Shown: piece by piece, positions 1 through 11,310 of the stretch
Numbering within the stretch: the first letter of the stretch is position 1
How the letters are laid out: each line of letters begins with the position of its first letter
Assembly (NCBI GenBank): GCA_003833135.1
Contig: QZLH01000033.1
Span: forward strand, 56,157 to 120,156
Length of the DNA: 64,000 nt
Reading direction: 5' to 3'
DNA from: Oehlia diaphana
Lineage: Eukaryota > Glomeromycota > Glomeromycetes > Glomerales > Glomeraceae
Notes under the pieces: generated by a model
Databases searched by the model: none
What the model was told of the DNA's origin: nothing
What the model saw: only the letters and a program-made list of their open reading frames with translations
Program-made: the position numbers and the translations under genes

Positions 1-70
1 TTTTTTCTCTAGAGTTTTTTTTTTTCTCTAGAGTTTTTCAATCTCTTTTAAAAATCATCTTTTTTTTTAT

Positions 71-118
<48 letters not shown>

Positions 119-345
119 AAAAAAAAAAAAAAAAAAAAAAAATATTTTTTTTTTTTTTTTTTTTTTTTTAATATTTAATAGACTATTCTAGACGTGGAAA
201 AAAAATCACCTTTTTTTTTTCTCTAGAGTTTTTTTTTTTCTCTAGAGTTTTTCACTCTCTTTTAAAAATCATCTTTTTTCTTATTTTTTTTAAAAAAAAA
301 AAAAATAATTTTTTTTTTTTTTATTATTGAAATGACTTTAATATA
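1..345. repeat. Direct repeat in poly-A/T low-complexity DNA
   Basis: The motif CTCTAGAG occurs in pairs at 7-14 and 26-33 and again at 221-228 and 240-247. Both pairs and their downstream sequence (to about 85 bp) recur with an offset of 214 bp and only a few mismatches. Between the copies lie long A and T homopolymers able to fold on each other. No coding potential is seen. It may be a local duplication or a mis-assembled simple repeat. Confidence 0.7.
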
Positions 346-1773
346 ATGGATTCTAATAATCTACTGATGTTTTTGATTCTTTTAAGATTGTTACAATGTT
401 TTGGTTCTTTGATAACTATTATTATTGGTATGTTGCGATTTCTTTGAATATTGGTAGTCGGTATAATATTGGTAATATTTAACATATATATATTATATAT
501 ATTGATTCGTTAAATTTTTATTATTTAGAAATACTTCGACATACTGGTTCTATAATCAATTTAAAAAAAGTAATTCCAAAGTAAGTATAATTTTATGATT
601 TTTTTGTCAATTTAAAGAATATTGTTTATAAAAGAAAAATTCATCATCATTATTATTATTTTCTTAGTAATTACGAACTATTCTTTGAATATTGCGTAAT
701 GAATCTAGGATTCGTTTTAAGTGGTAATTTATCGATTATCAATTATTGCATTACTTGTATTACTTACTTTTGTAATTTCAAATAAATTTAATTAAATTTA
801 ATATTAAATTTAGCCCTTTACTTGTTTCAATTAAATCAACGACGGAAGCAAGGACCATATAAATTACATATTTTTGTAGATTGGTAACTATTAATTATAA
901 TTATAAAAATTCTCTAATTTTTTTATTTATATATAATCTTATTTGATTTTTTAAAATAATAGCGTTTTGATGAACGCTTGGATGATATTCGGTATATTAC
1001 GATTATCACCGCAATTCGATATGAGTAATATTTTGACTTGTAATCAATATCAATTTAAACAACGTGAAGGATGTATTACATATATATCAACTTTAGTACT
1101 TGGATATATTATTTCTGGTTCATATTTTTTAACGGCAATAATATCCACATGGTTATGGATGGAACAAAAAAATTCTCAACCCAATTTCATTTCCATTTCC
1201 AATCCTAATCCTAATCCTAATCCTAATCCTAATTCTAATTTTAATCTTAATTTTAATTCCAATTCCAATTCCAATTTTAATTCCATTCCCAATCACAATC
1301 TCAATCACTATCGCAATCACAATTGCTTTTCAAATTTCAATTCCAATATCAACTCAAATCCTATAAATAGTAATTTAATATCATCATTAGATTCAACTAA
1401 ATTATCTGGAACAAAGAATATTAACGTTGCAATTAATCAAGATGATATTGAATTTAATAGGCCTGATGGTACAATAGTAGTATTTCGTAAACCTTCACCT
1501 TCTTTTCTTAAACATGAACGATTTTCTGATAATTCTTCTAATAATTCTTATATATCGGAATATAGTTTAGGTAGTTCATTTAGTAGAACTTATGGTTCTA
1601 TAATTATTCCACGAAAATATTCTGATGATTCTAATATAATAGGTAGAAATCAAATCGTTTCTACTCATAGTGAAAATAGTATTAATAGTAAACGTTTATC
1701 ATCGTCATTTAGTGATAAAACTTCTAGAAGTAGTAATTATGATGGTTCAATTATTATAAAATTAGTTACATGA
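346..1773 (+). CDS. Four-pass membrane protein, five exons (tetraspan family member A)
   Basis: Exons 346-427, 529-580, 668-723, 814-883 and 963-1773 join into one frame of 356 residues; every junction is GT-AG and phases are 1,2,1,2. The ATG at 346 is followed at once by a hydrophobic segment (residues about 6-27). Further membrane segments fall near residues 45-65, 85-105 and 130-155. The Trp of AWMIFG is the seventh residue of exon 5, and two Cys follow in the next loop. From about residue 165 the tail is cytosolic-like: a run of Asn-Pro/Asn-Phe/Asn-Ser dipeptides, then a Ser-rich region with RKPSPS and RKYS sites. Intron phases match the genes at 22, 34 and 38.6 kb. I recognise no named family; a MARVEL-like tetraspan is the nearest guess. 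The splice model is inferred, without transcript support. Confidence 0.75.
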
Positions 1774-1963
1774 ACGGATTAATTACGTGAACAGATTACG
1801 TGAACACGGATTAGAAAGATCATATTAATTATATTAATTTCTTTCTTTCTTTTTTATTAAAAAAAAAAAAAAAGAAAAAAAGGAAGAGAAAAAAAAAATT
1901 ACAAGGAAAAATATAAAAAAATAAAAATAAAAAATAAAAAAAAAAAGTCTATTATATTACTTT

Positions 1964-3442
1964 TTAACAAATGTAATATTCTTTAGAATAATCAAAAATA
2001 CCAGGTTCACATACACCTTTTATACTATACCTATACATAATTAAATCATGATCACTTGTTGAATTATTAAGATCAAAACTTAACTTTTTCTTTAATTTCT
2101 TTGAACAATCAAGTAAAAACTTTTCCAAAGCATCAGCGGAAATATCCCAAGTATGATTTAAAAAAAGTTTTTGTAATTTTAAAGGTACAAATTCCCCAAG
2201 TTCAAGAAATATATCACTAATATCATATATAAAACCTTCTTCTTCCTCATTACTAAATATATTTAATGTTTCTAATTTGTTACAATTTTGAAAAAGTAAA
2301 GGTAATAAATGAATTGCTTCAGAAGAAAATGGTGCCTCATAATAATTTAAATTTTTACCATATTTTATAACAGTTTCCGTAAGTAAAATTAAATTTTCTG
2401 AATCTTCAGATTCTGACCATAATATTAAAATTGATTCAAGATTTCCTTCTGTATTTATAATTAAAGTACAAAGTTGTTTTAATGTTATAACTTGTAATGA
2501 AATTTCCAATTCTTTTAATTGAGTAAATTTTGTTTTAACAAATCTTTCCATTACTTTTCTATCCATCATATTTGAATGAATTGTTAAATTTTGTAATTTA
2601 TTACTTTTACAAAAATAATCTATTGTAAAACTATATCCATATATCCATAAATCTTTAATTGAATGAGCTCTTTTCTTTAAAGCTTTTTCTAATATTGGAA
2701 AATTTTCATCTTTGGTGGCTTTAATAAAAATATATTTTGTTAAAACTATTTGTGATTCTATAAGTTTCGCTAATCCTTCGTTATCTTTACAACAACATGA
2801 AATATGAAATTCTGAAATATATTTACAAATTTTTGCTGCTGCAAACATAATTTCTGGCATCGTACATCCTTCACACATAAATGTTGTTAAATTTTCTAAA
2901 CAAATACTTGCTTTTGGTAATGTACTTAAAGGTATAATAAATTCTAATTTTTCTCCTTTAGAAAATCGAAGTCTTTTTAAATAACATCTATCTATAAATA
3001 AATTTGCTAATGAATTAAATAATTGAAAATTTTTACAAATCTTATTATTTATATTATCAATTTGTTTGGTATTTTTTAACCATCCATTAACTGATTTATA
3101 TAAAGCTCCATAATCAAGACTTTGTAAAAATGATGGATAATCGAATAATGGTTTCTCAAATTTTAAAGGTAAATTAATTCCATCTTCTTCAATAAGTTTA
3201 GTTTTAATTTCTTTTGGTAAACATGAAAGATATGTTGATATTATTGGATCAAGTCTATCTTTTTTTTGACTAAAATGTATCCAATCTATAGGTTCTCTCC
3301 AAAGTATTGAAATTGCTGTAATACACCATTCTCTATTAACTAATATACATTTATATAAAAGTTTATAATCATCATCCCAAAAATGATGCTCTGGACTAAA
3401 ATTTTCGAAAATCTTCAATAAACATTCTGTAGGTAATTTCAT
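1964..3442 (-). CDS. F-box/leucine-rich-repeat-like protein
   Basis: A single-exon 492-residue protein. The N terminus (about residues 1-50) has the F-box pattern MKLPTECLLKIFENF...ILVNREWC...LWREP, which binds Skp1 in SCF ubiquitin ligases. The rest shows irregular Leu/Ile/Asn-rich repeats (for example LKELEIS, LETLNIF, LQKLFLN) that would form a degenerate LRR solenoid to bind a substrate. This architecture is hugely expanded in Rhizophagus. Length and start agree with that family; the ATG is the first in frame and is preceded by a GA-rich simple repeat. It converges on the gene ending at 1773. The substrate is unknown. A second F-box protein lies at 13214-14839, but the two are too divergent to be a recent duplication. 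Confidence 0.88.
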   Translation of the reverse strand: MKLPTECLLKIFENFSPEHHFWDDDYKLLYKCILVNREWCITAISILWREPIDWIHFSQKKDRLDPIISTYLSCLPKEIKTKLIEEDGINLPLKFEKPLFDYPSFLQSLDYGALYKSVNGWLKNTKQIDNINNKICKNFQLFNSLANLFIDRCYLKRLRFSKGEKLEFIIPLSTLPKASICLENLTTFMCEGCTMPEIMFAAAKICKYISEFHISCCCKDNEGLAKLIESQIVLTKYIFIKATKDENFPILEKALKKRAHSIKDLWIYGYSFTIDYFCKSNKLQNLTIHSNMMDRKVMERFVKTKFTQLKELEISLQVITLKQLCTLIINTEGNLESILILWSESEDSENLILLTETVIKYGKNLNYYEAPFSSEAIHLLPLLFQNCNKLETLNIFSNEEEEGFIYDISDIFLELGEFVPLKLQKLFLNHTWDISADALEKFLLDCSKKLKKKLSFDLNNSTSDHDLIMYRYSIKGVCEPGIFDYSKEYYIC

Positions 3443-3473
3443 AGTGTTTTTATTATTATTAAAGAGAAAAGAA

Positions 3474-3544
3474 AAAGTTGGGGAGAGGGAGAGGGAGAGG
3501 GAGAGGGAGAAAGAAAAAGAAAAAAAAAAAAAAAAAAAAAAAAA
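3474..3544. repeat. GAGAGG microsatellite and poly-A
   Basis: A run of GAGAGG units grading into GAAA and then poly-A lies directly upstream of the F-box gene's ATG on its template side. It is a simple repeat in the 5' region; any predicted peptide across it is Arg/Glu/Lys filler and not a gene. Confidence 0.85.
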
Positions 3545-3650
3545 TTTCGACGGGATTATGTATGCTTCATATTTGTTGCATAAATTATGTCATGTCACGT
3601 TTCAAAAAAACTTAAGAATACTGGATTTGATAATCAGATGCAAATTTTGA

Positions 3651-4541
3651 TAGGTCATTCTTAAAATACCAATTAAGATCGATATTTTGATACTGTATTT
3701 TTAAATAAAAAATTGCTTCGAGCAGGAACGGTGACTTAACACCCCTGTGATCGCGAATTCGTTTCACACTCCCACCACATGTGATATATATACTAGTTCG
3801 TACAGCGGATTATCCACCATTACAACAATCGGATTCCCGATAATTCTGATACATTTGTGGAAGAAGAAAGTAGTAAAACTAGTTCTCTAAATCTCGTACT
3901 ATCCGTCAGGATCTACAAGAATAAAAGAAAAAATGATTTTCCCTAAATAAAATCAATTAAAAATTCATTATGATCGTATAATGAAAATAAAATATGAAAA
4001 GGATCTGCGTGATTACCATTATTCTTCTTTTTTTATTTTTTTTTTTCTCCTCTATCTCATATAAAATGAAACGGTAAATGTAACACGAAATCGTATGATT
4101 ATTAATTATTTTAGATCTTTAACATTTTTGAATATTAAAACCATGAGATTTCTCATGATAACCAACCCCTCGATAAAAATTATCTTTTATGGTCCAGGCT
4201 CCATATTCTTTTTGACTAATCAATATTAATGATTGATCACATATAAGACATGTTCTTTTCATTTTTTTTTTCATATTAATCATTTTCTTTTTCCTAAGGT
4301 TGCTCATACCTTAGTGTTTAACGAGAGCGAACAAAATAATTCTACTCATGATAAAATTCATCGAATTTTTGTAGAATTTTTTTGTTTGAAAAAAAAAAAA
4401 AATTTATTTTTTTTTTTTTTTTTTTTTTTTTATTTTTCTTTAAGTCATTCTTTCTTTTATAATTTTAATATTAATTTTAATATAATTTTATATTTAATTT
4501 ATTTACATTTTTTTTTTAAAAAAAAAATTTTAATATAAAAA
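3651..4541. other. Intergenic region with one doubtful small ORF
   Basis: This is the gap between divergent genes. It contains a short block of normal composition (about 3720-3860), without a recognisable gene, and the small minus-strand ORF described separately. Alternating poly-T/poly-A tracts (4388-4527) run up to the ATG of the START-domain gene, a common promoter texture in this genome. No TATA box stands out. Confidence 0.6.
4119..4307 (-). CDS. Doubtful small ORF with a CxxC
   Basis: The 62-residue reading frame starts with a Lys/Met-rich stretch and contains TCLICDQSL, then a Trp/Tyr/His-containing C terminus. The CxxC could be half a zinc site, but no second pair is close enough except the final Cys. 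It lies in the 5' region of the START-domain gene on the opposite strand. It may be a last exon, a gene relic or chance; I recognise no family. Confidence 0.2.
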   Translation of the reverse strand: MSNLRKKKMINMKKKMKRTCLICDQSLILISQKEYGAWTIKDNFYRGVGYHEKSHGFNIQKC

Positions 4542-7500
4542 ATGGCTGAAACTCGTTACACAGTATTCCCTGATTTAGAGGACGATGAAGAATTCGTTGA
4601 AGAATCTGGTGAATTAATACCTAGTGAAGAAAATGAATCTTTTCATTATGATCCTGTAGTAACGACACCAGCTTATCATATTGAACAAGGTGAAAAGGCT
4701 TTAGAAAAATTAAAATCAATTGTTAATGAAAGTGGTTGGAAAAAAGCTCTTACAGTTAAAAATACTACTGTTTATACTAAAAATGGAAGTGGTGGTAATG
4801 AAAAAGCTCCTATATTTATGTGTCAACATATTATTGAAAGATTTAGTCCTCAATCAATTTTCGCTGTTATTGGAATGAGAAAACTTTGGGATCCTTGGTA
4901 AATAATTTCACGTGATTTATCTGTTTAAAAATGGTTGAATTGATAAATTTTTTAGAAATCAATGTTAAACCAATGAATACTAAATATTTTTTTTTTTTAG
5001 GTATGAAGAAGGTAATCTCATCGATAATTTAAACGAATCAACAAGTTTAACTTATATGGTAATGCAAGGAGTGGCTGGTACTAGGTAAATAATTTTTATT
5101 CGAAATAATTTTTTTTTTTTTTTTTTAAAAAAAAAAAATTAAATATTTTATATCTTTTAAAAATAGAATTAGAGATTTATCTCTAGTAGAAAAAATTCAA
5201 TGTGCTCAAGACGGAACTATTTACTTTGCGGCTACTTCAGTTGAAAAAGTACCCCATGTTGTTGATAGAATTCGAGCATATCTTTATCTTAATGGCTGGA
5301 TCATTAAACCAATTTCTTATAATCCTCTCCGTACAAAAGTCACTTATGTACTTCAAACTAAGGTTAATGGATGGGTACCATCAGTTGTGGCTAAAAAATA
5401 TTTAACAAGACGCCCACTTGTTGTTCACATTATCGATCAATATTTGCAAAAGAATGGACCTCCACCTATGGTTATTAGTGCTTCCCCTCCAGATTCAAAT
5501 CCTCAATCTCGTAATGGAAGTAATGCTTCATTTTTTCCTCCAAGAAATCAAATAGATGGTACGGATCAGCAACGGAATAAATTTAAACGTGAAATTACTT
5601 TTAAAGAAACTCAGGGAAAACCGTCATTAGATTCACCTTCAATACAAAACCACAGGAGAGAAATTACATTTGGTGATAGTACTCAGCCCCTTAAAAAAGA
5701 AATCGTCAGAAAAATGTCACTTGATTTACCTTCAATACAAACAAACAGGCCATTTTATTCAAATAATAATAATACTATTCATGCTCTATCTTTTAAAAAA
5801 GAAATCAACAGAAAACCGTCATTTGATTCACTGAAAATACAAAACATTAAGAAGGAAACTTTTCTTCACACAGATAATGATAATGATCTTAGTTCTCAGT
5901 CTTCTCAAGTTACGCTTGATGAGCTACGTCCTCTGCCAAAATTGTCAACAGCATCACTAACATCACCATCATCACCAACATTACCATCATTACTAACATT
6001 ACCACCATTACCAAATTCATCAACATCGTCAACATCGCCTGCATCACCAGTATCACCGACATTCCCAATATCACCAACATTACCAGTATTACCAACATTA
6101 CCATCAACAACATCAACATCACCAACATCACCTAGACGATTTCAGTTTCCGTTACCCCCTGACCATGAAACTGTACCCATACAAACTCAACCTACAAGTC
6201 CTTTCCAATCTAAACCTTACGTTCCCCCTCCACCATCCTCACCACCCTTATCACTTCCACCACCTCCACCACCTCCACCACCACAAATAAAACATCCATA
6301 TGATGATGCTGTAAATGCAGCTGTTACGACTTTTAAGGATAATATTAAAACCTTAGAAGGTTGGGACCTTTATTCAGAAAGTAAGGGTGTTAAAATATAT
6401 ACAAAAGATGTTGCCAATAGATCAAATCCAATTATTCGTGGAGACTATACGCTTATTGGAAAGTTTACGGCTGATGACTTTTTATCAGTTATAAAAAACT
6501 TAGATATACGAAAATTTTGTAAGTCATCTTTCATATTTTGATATATTGCACGATTATATAAATTTTAATTGATTTATTCTCAAAACCTCAATAGGGGATG
6601 ATCGTTATGAAGACGGTGAAAACGTAAAACTGTATGATAATGACAATATTTTGAGCAAGGTCTCGTTGAAAGGAACTTTTCCTATTAGGTGCATTTACTA
6701 TTAAATGATTTTTTTTATATATACATGTTAGTAAACTAAATATTAATACCTTTGATTGTTTTTTTTTTATAAAGTGGACGCGATTTTGTTTTATGTGGAA
6801 AAGTTGAACGTGATCAGGAAACTAGTACAATTCATTTTGTTACGACTTCAGTTACTGATCCAGCAATTCCAGAAATTAAAAAATACGTTCGTGGTCATAT
6901 TCATTTTGCTGGATGGAAAATAATTCCAAAATTTGATGCGAATGGTAATACTAAAGCATTAGGTATAATTTATGTTGTTGATACCGATATAAAACTTGAT
7001 TCTGTTCCGAGTGCTATCCTCAAATCCATCTCAACTGGAACTCCAATGGTTATTCAAAAAATTGATGAAATGATGAAAAAAATTGGATTTCCACCTTACG
7101 TAATGAATTCATCATCTTTGGTAGTATCAGAAAATCTTCATCCAAAAAATTTCCAATATAATTTGACATTTGTTGCTGAAAATAATGAATTTACAGATAT
7201 CCGTTTCTCCAAAAAAATGTATTCGAATGGTTTTGATATAAATATTGTACCCAATAATGTTAAAGTTGAATTACTTCCAGATGATCAAGAAATTGTTAGG
7301 ATTATACACCCTTCAGATGTTTCTAAAAATAAAATACAGATTAGAATCACAAAATATACAGAAGGTTATAAAACGACATATAATGAAAAGGATAGAATTC
7401 CATTAGCTCAAAAAAAAGTAGATCCAAGACCAGAAGTATCAAAAAGTATACCGATCACTGCAAATTATTCTTCAATGAAATCTGCACAATCGATTTCACA

Positions 7501-8299
7501 ATTTGAGACCGTACAAAAATCTCAAAATCAAAGATATTCAAGACATTCAAGGAATTTTTCTCAACCTATAAATCTTAATTCTACCCCTGTTACAAATGGA
7601 ATCGTTGATGCCGATATGTTTGATGAACAAAATAGTTTTGCTTTGCATAGACAACAAAGGCATTCAAGAAATCTTTCTCATCCAATAGATTTAAATACTA
7701 CAAATAGAGATAACACAAATAACGAACAAGATAGTCTCACCTCACTTAATCAAAAGAATCAAAGACATTCAAGAAAATTTTCTCAATCGCTAGATCCTAA
7801 TGCTACACTTGTTTCAAATGAAATTGTTGATAAAGTTCAGCAAGATCGTACCTCCAAACGTAAATCAAAGAGGTTATCGTTTGCAGATTCACCAAGTATT
7901 ATAAATCCAAGTTCTTTTTATGAGAAAGAAGGTAATTAATTAAATTTATGATTAATATATACGCGTCTAAAAATGATGATATTAATGTTTATTTGGTTTT
8001 TTTTAGAAAATATTATCTCTGAAGTAATATCAAAAATTGGAAATAATAATAATAATAATAATAATTATTCTGCCGATATTGGCAATGTTAGCGATGAATC
8101 TGAGAATTTAGAAGAATATGAAGAGATTATGAAGACTTTCAATGAAACTCCCATCGAACAACACCAGATGTTTGATTTCAATGAAGATATATTCGTCATT
8201 ACTGATAATGTGAAGTTCAATGCGTATCAAGCCACTATAATGTTTGTAGGAATGATACTATCATATTATTCTGGAAGATTGAGTTGTTATTTCATATAA
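4542..8299 (+). CDS. Tandem START (lipid-transfer) domain protein with C-terminal membrane segment
   Basis: Exons 4542-4897, 5001-5084, 5167-6518, 6595-6688, 6775-7931 and 8007-8299 give 1111 residues with all junctions GT-AG. There are two START-type lipid-binding folds. The first spans about residues 45-270 (KLWDPWYEEGN, then NGWIIKPI and VPSVVAKKYLTRRP). The second spans about 523-735 (GWDLYSESKGVKIYTK, KFWDDRYEDG, SGRDFVLCGK, HFAGWKIIP). Splicing restores the WDDRYEDG motif across intron 3, which supports the model. Between them is a Ser/Thr/Pro-rich linker with RKPSFDS-like and REITF repeats ending in polyproline. After START2 come three copies of QRHSRxxSxxxD/N and a poly-Asn run. A hydrophobic segment near the end (about residues 1088-1106) could anchor the tail. 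The likely role is non-vesicular lipid transfer or lipid sensing at a membrane; the ligand is unknown. Confidence 0.85.
7537..7798 (+). repeat. Three imperfect QRHSR repeats coding inside the START gene
   Basis: Three in-frame segments, each reading QRxSRHSR/QRHSRN/QRHSRK followed by FSQ or LSH, a Pro/Ser, and a DLN or DPN, are spaced about 40 residues apart. They are basic-Ser motifs of the kind phosphorylated by basophilic kinases, or they may bind acidic lipid. They look like an old internal duplication. Confidence 0.7.
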
Positions 8300-10020
8300 T
8301 GTTAATGTGTATAATTTTTTTATCATTTTTTTTTATATTAATTATGAATTTGTTATTTGGATGGAGTGGATTTCTTATAATAATACTTTTTAATATTTAA
8401 CCCTTACTTTTATAATTATAATAATATAATAATATGACTACTTTATTTATACAATAAAAAAAAATTCATTGATAAACAAAATATTTGAGTAATTTATTTT
8501 TAAACCGAAAAGCAAAAATGTTTATCTTATTCCTAAAATGATAATCTCGTCGAATTTTAATTTTGTAATCATATTATTTGTTACGCTTTAGTTGTCTTAA
8601 TCGTCAATGCTTCCTAGCTTTATAAAGAGAAACTAAACTTCTTTCATGTCTTGGTATAACTGAATTGATTCTTGGTATTGCATTTATCGATCCTGTTGCA
8701 AATAAAACTATAGGAAATCCCCGTGGGACCTAGCAAGCTAGCAAGGTGTAAAAAAGTATGAGAAGAGATACAGCGACATAATATAGAAATCAATACTAAG
8801 ATTTTTCAGGGCATAGAAAAAGGGTTTAGTGGCGCGGCAACCTCAGTTTTCAGAATTAGTAAAATCCACAGATCACGTGTTGATGTCACGGGTGATCTGA
8901 ATGTTATGCAATTCCGAATTTCCGATAATTCCGATAATTCCGACAAAGAGCTCCATAACAAACATGATCGTAGGTTTATAATTAATGACAAAGGTCTCAA
9001 ACAAATTAACGAAAGGAATGCGGACAACGATTATTCAATCGATTTTAATCCTTTACATTGTTGTTGCGTTTGTATGAAATGTTTACGAAATGTTTCATAT
9101 GTATTTTAAAAAATGGAGATTTTTTCTATTTATATTATTACAATTAATAATCATATCTCTATTATGACCTCCGTTTGGGTAATCCGTCATAATGTTTAAT
9201 TTTACTTTAAATTGATATTAACAATAAATAATTTTAAAATGCAAATATTTTATTAAAATAATATTTCGTCATATCAACATTACATTATCTTATTAAAATC
9301 AACAAATTTTAAAATTAAACCAAATTAAGCGGATTTATTCGGATCGTAATACCATTGGATGAGAATATAGATAATGAGTATGATATGACCTTCATTATGA
9401 TGCTAAAAAATTGGTAAGTACAGTATGGGTACATATTAAAACTCTATATAGCTGATATTTGACCCATATATACATATCATACTCATTATCGTCGTATCGG
9501 CATTGGGAGACATTAAAATCCTGTTGGACAATGTCCCATACTCAACATTTATTATTAAAGGTGTCTCGATGTGCTCCATCCCGAAAAATTCATTAACTTG
9601 AAATGCAAGTATCTTAAGTCTTAACTACAAATACAAAAAGCCAATTGGTAAAAAAAATTTGCTTGCCTTATGATAGCTGTACGCGAACCAGCCCAAACCG
9701 CTTTTTTTTTTATTAAAAAAAAAAAAGGCAAATTAAAGATATTTAATATAATCATATTTATATATAACTATTTTATTTAGTTGAGGTCAATTTATAAATT
9801 ACATATTTCGCTGTATTTCGAAGATTGGAATAATATCAATGATTACATAACAAGACATGGATTACGAAGTGAAATAATTTATAAGTAAAAATATTAAAAT
9901 TAAAGTTCTTTTATTGTTTTGGTATTATAATAATTACATGTACATATAAAGAAAGGAAATTTAATTAAATATAATAAAAAGAAATACATGATTCAATTAG
10001 CACTTAACAAATTAATATTA
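8300..10020. other. Intergenic region with relics
   Basis: This stretch lies between the converging START and bestrophin genes. A possible coding relic sits at 8604-8727 (-): a stop-free frame ending in GSINAIPRINSVIPRHER and a short tail. A short TCCGATAAT tandem lies near 8925-8945. An 18-bp inverted repeat is described separately. GTGGCGC at 8829 belongs to a motif scattered through the window. The small ORFs on both strands at 8806-9109 lack a convincing protein-like composition. Confidence 0.55.
9370..9490. repeat. 18-bp perfect inverted repeat, 85-nt loop
   Basis: GATAATGAGTATGATATG at 9370-9387 is repeated in exact inverse at 9473-9490. The arms do not extend further. Inside the loop TATGGGT and ACCCATA also pair. 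It could be a small MITE tip or an RNA hairpin; there is no clear target duplication. Confidence 0.7.
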
Positions 10021-11310
10021 TTATTCCATTTTAATAACGGTATCATTATTATTATTATTATTATTATCATTCTGATTTTCATCATTTTTAAAATTTTCAA
10101 CATTTTTTTCAACAGATTCACTGGTATTCGAATTAAATATTTCCTGTAAATTACGAGAATTAATATTTACTGTTTCGAAAGGAATATTTTCTTTTGTGTA
10201 AATCCATTCATTTAGAGATGGAATTGGTTCAGAAGTTACATGACTTAATTCGCGATTTAATAAACCACAAAAATCATCTAAACCTAAATCATTTTCATCC
10301 CACCCAAATGGATTCTCAATTTCACCGGCAATTTTTTCAACCCCAAATAATGTCATTGTAATAAGGAATGTAACTGGAATAGTTAACCATCCAAGATCTT
10401 CCAATAATTGAAAAGGTAAACTTAGGCAATAAATCCAAGTTACTTGAGTTAAATGAATTGCATAGGCTAAAGGAATTGGGGAACGTAAAATTCTTTCGAA
10501 GGAAGTTAAACATTCAGTTAAACTATTTAAATTAGTATATAAATTACTAATTGTTGCATCATCTGTTGTTTTCTTGACATGTAGACTATGAATATATGAT
10601 GAAATATATAAAGTAAGTTCGTAAGGTAAATTATGATTAACTTTGTTTTCTGAGTTAAATGTAGGTAAAAGATTTTTGAGACTCTTTATAAACTTTCCGC
10701 TAAAAGTGCTTGTACTATTATTACTACCAGTTTCAGGAAAATAATCTTCTCCGCTACTAACTAAAATTTGAACTCCAGGAGAATTACCATCACTATTTGA
10801 GATAAATGGTTTAATATCATTTACTGGCTCTTCACGAAGATAACGTTTTGTAGCAATGGCGAAACCTAAAAGAAGGTTTATGGCGGTTTTCTTTTCTGCC
10901 AAATGTTCTGCTCTTACTTTATCGTCTATAACTTTCTCGGAATCTTCAGCGTTAACATTTACCCAAATAAAGCGTGTCATATTTCTAATAGCAACAACCA
11001 TTTTAGACCAAGTTCCAAGACCTTCCCAATATCTATCATACGCTGTATTTGTTCTATACGCAAGTAATAAACTCACTACTATACCAAGTACTGTGATAAA
11101 TGTTTGTTTCATTCCAAGTTTTATTTGTGTTTCTTCGTAAAGGTAAGTAATGATAGCCGATAATATGGTTACAAGGAGCGATTGTGGTAAGACTTTTGGA
11201 ATAACCGAACCTTTCCAACGGAATATAAATGGACGATGAAAGATGTAAGGGTTATAAACCTTTGGGTTTTCAAATCGTTCAAGAGCATATTTGGCACTTC
11301 GTTTCTGCAT
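10021..11310 (-). CDS. Bestrophin-family (UPF0187/RFP-TM) anion channel
   Basis: A single-exon 429-residue protein. An N-terminal membrane segment at about 36-58 is followed by a second (about 70-88) running into the family signature AYRTNTAYDRYWEGLGTWSK. A charged cytosolic middle contains a Ser/Asn-rich insert (about 170-225). C-terminal hydrophobic segments follow, with the pore-lining ...LLEDLGWLTIPVTFL... region and the signature GEIENPFGWDENDLGLDDF (about 330-345), which matches the acidic Ca2+-clasp segment of bestrophins. The tail is poly-Asn and acidic. Fungal members are about 400-480 residues, so it is full length. Such proteins form pentameric chloride/bicarbonate channels; activity here is inferred. 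The ATG at 11310 is the first in frame. Confidence 0.92.
   Translation of the reverse strand: MQKRSAKYALERFENPKVYNPYIFHRPFIFRWKGSVIPKVLPQSLLVTILSAIITYLYEETQIKLGMKQTFITVLGIVVSLLLAYRTNTAYDRYWEGLGTWSKMVVAIRNMTRFIWVNVNAEDSEKVIDDKVRAEHLAEKKTAINLLLGFAIATKRYLREEPVNDIKPFISNSDGNSPGVQILVSSGEDYFPETGSNNSTSTFSGKFIKSLKNLLPTFNSENKVNHNLPYELTLYISSYIHSLHVKKTTDDATISNLYTNLNSLTECLTSFERILRSPIPLAYAIHLTQVTWIYCLSLPFQLLEDLGWLTIPVTFLITMTLFGVEKIAGEIENPFGWDENDLGLDDFCGLLNRELSHVTSEPIPSLNEWIYTKENIPFETVNINSRNLQEIFNSNTSESVEKNVENFKNDENQNDNNNNNNNDTVIKME

Noticed and set aside
5910..6131. Minus-strand ORF rich in Met/Leu/Val
   Set aside because: It is the antisense shadow of the TCACCAACA-type repeats in the Ser/Pro linker of the START gene.
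8806..9109. Overlapping ORFs on both strands
   Set aside because: Both depend on short TCCGATAAT repeats and show no conserved-looking segment.
10856..11140. Plus-strand 94-codon ORF
   Set aside because: Antisense to the bestrophin gene, whose family signatures lie in the other strand.
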